This document shows positions 5,772 to 6,171 of a stretch of DNA of 6,171 nt, one piece after another. This stretch comes from Achromobacter sp. (GTDB lineage Bacteria; Pseudomonadota; Gammaproteobacteria; Burkholderiales; Burkholderiaceae_B): the NCBI GenBank assembly GCA_003454835.1, contig DMTA01000268.1, forward strand, positions 1 to 6,171, given 5' to 3'. The notes under the pieces are model-generated. The model did not search any database, had not been told where the DNA came from, and was given only the letters and a program-made list of their open reading frames with translations. How positions within the stretch are numbered: position 1 is the stretch's first letter; each line of letters starts with the position of its first letter. The position numbers and the translations under genes were made by a program.

Positions 5772-5787
5772 CCAGCGAATAGCTGGC
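5771..5787 (+). repeat. Small inverted repeat between the proline dehydrogenase and AraC genes
   Basis: GCCAGC (5771-5776) and GCTGGC (5782-5787) form a 6-bp stem with loop GAATA. It begins on the last base of the proline dehydrogenase stop codon and ends 5 nt before the next ATG, so it fills nearly all the 21-nt gap and would cover the place where a Shine-Dalgarno should be. It may damp translation of the downstream regulator; a chance stem is also possible. Confidence 0.35.
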
Positions 5788-5792
5788 GCATC

Positions 5793-6171
5793 ATGGCGGT
5801 TTCTCAACACATCTGGCATTGCGGCGCGGGACTGCCGGGCGACGTGCTGATCGCGGATCTGCGGGCCTACCGGTACGCGCCGCATTTTCACGACGCCTGG
5901 TCAATCGGCGCCATCGAGCACGGCCGCTGCGACTTCACGGTGCAGGGGGTGGCCCACGCCGCCAGCGCGGGCGAGCTGGTGGTCATCGCGCCCGGGCAGG
6001 TCCATACCGGCGGCACGGCTGCCGGGACGCTCGGCTATCGGATGGTCTACATCGAGCCTGCGTGGTTCCGGGACCATGCGCGAGCGCTGCATGAATGCGG
6101 CGCGCGACTGGCGGGGCCGGTGATCGCGGATGCCGCGCTTTGCGCGCAATGGCTGGACGCGCTGGCGCCGG
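5793..6171 (+). CDS. AraC-family transcriptional regulator, N-terminal sensor domain (partial)
   Basis: An open frame runs from an ATG at 5793 to the window edge (126 residues, starting MAVSQHIWHCGAGLPGDV). It carries the AraC-type cupin ligand-binding and dimerisation pattern: YAPHFHDAWSIGAIEHGRCDF in two parts (28-36 and 37-48), then ELVVIAPGQVHTG (61-73), then GYRMVYIEP (81-89). The C-terminal double helix-turn-helix that would confirm the family lies beyond the window. PHFHDxW plus PGxVHxG is typical of AraC regulators that often sit beside amino-acid exporters. The start follows the proline dehydrogenase stop by 21 nt and is in the same frame; the in-frame TAG at 5769 prevents a longer product, and no clear Shine-Dalgarno is seen. 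Co-transcription with the dehydrogenase is plausible. Ligand and targets are unknown. Confidence 0.85.
   Translation, partial: MAVSQHIWHCGAGLPGDVLIADLRAYRYAPHFHDAWSIGAIEHGRCDFTVQGVAHAASAGELVVIAPGQVHTGGTAAGTLGYRMVYIEPAWFRDHARALHECGARLAGPVIADAALCAQWLDALAP

Noticed and set aside
4749..5891. 380-codon open frame on the minus strand opposite proline dehydrogenase
   Set aside because: Shadow of a gene with clear family motifs; no recognisable domain of its own.

Overview
The window is GC-rich (roughly two thirds G+C), densely coding, with short intergenic gaps. Gene content and protein sequences point to a betaproteobacterium of the Alcaligenaceae type (Achromobacter/Bordetella-like). That placement is inferred from overall look and codon use, not from a search. 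No mobile element, CRISPR array, tRNA or rRNA was seen, and no gap without a gene exceeds about 210 bases.

Layout, left to right. (1) Positions 1-341, minus strand: the N-terminal part of a GatB/YqeY-domain protein, cut by the window edge. (2) Positions 342-489: a divergent intergenic region holding a near-consensus NsrR operator laid over the probable -10 of hmp. (3) Positions 490-1707: flavohemoglobin (Hmp, nitric oxide dioxygenase). (4) Positions 1767-2204: the nitrite/NO-sensing Fe-S repressor NsrR. It is separated from hmp by 59 bp that contain a perfect 10-bp hairpin, and another hairpin follows it. (5) Positions 2317-3564: a DadA-type D-amino-acid dehydrogenase. (6) Positions 3565-3770: a 206-bp gap with several inverted repeats, including two strong hairpins that cannot form together just upstream of the next gene. 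(7) Positions 3771-4679: a 10-TM EamA-family (DMT) transporter. (8) Positions 4680-4811: a gap with a GC-rich hairpin and a 26-bp imperfect direct repeat. (9) Positions 4812-5771: a monofunctional proline dehydrogenase. (10) Positions 5793-6171: the N-terminal cupin domain of an AraC-type regulator, cut by the right edge.

How the genes work together. hmp and nsrR form a compact NO-stress module. NsrR should sit on the operator at 431-453 and block hmp; when NO attacks its Fe-S cluster, Hmp is made and converts NO to nitrate. Because nsrR lies downstream on the same strand, it may share the hmp transcript and so limit its own induction. The right half is loosely linked by amino-acid metabolism: a D-amino-acid dehydrogenase, a metabolite exporter-like permease and a proline dehydrogenase, with an AraC-type regulator beginning 21 nt after the last. 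The EamA substrate and the AraC effector cannot be read from the sequence.

I found no clearly new protein system. The least explained signals are the RNA-structure candidates in the eamA leader and the hairpin between hmp and nsrR.
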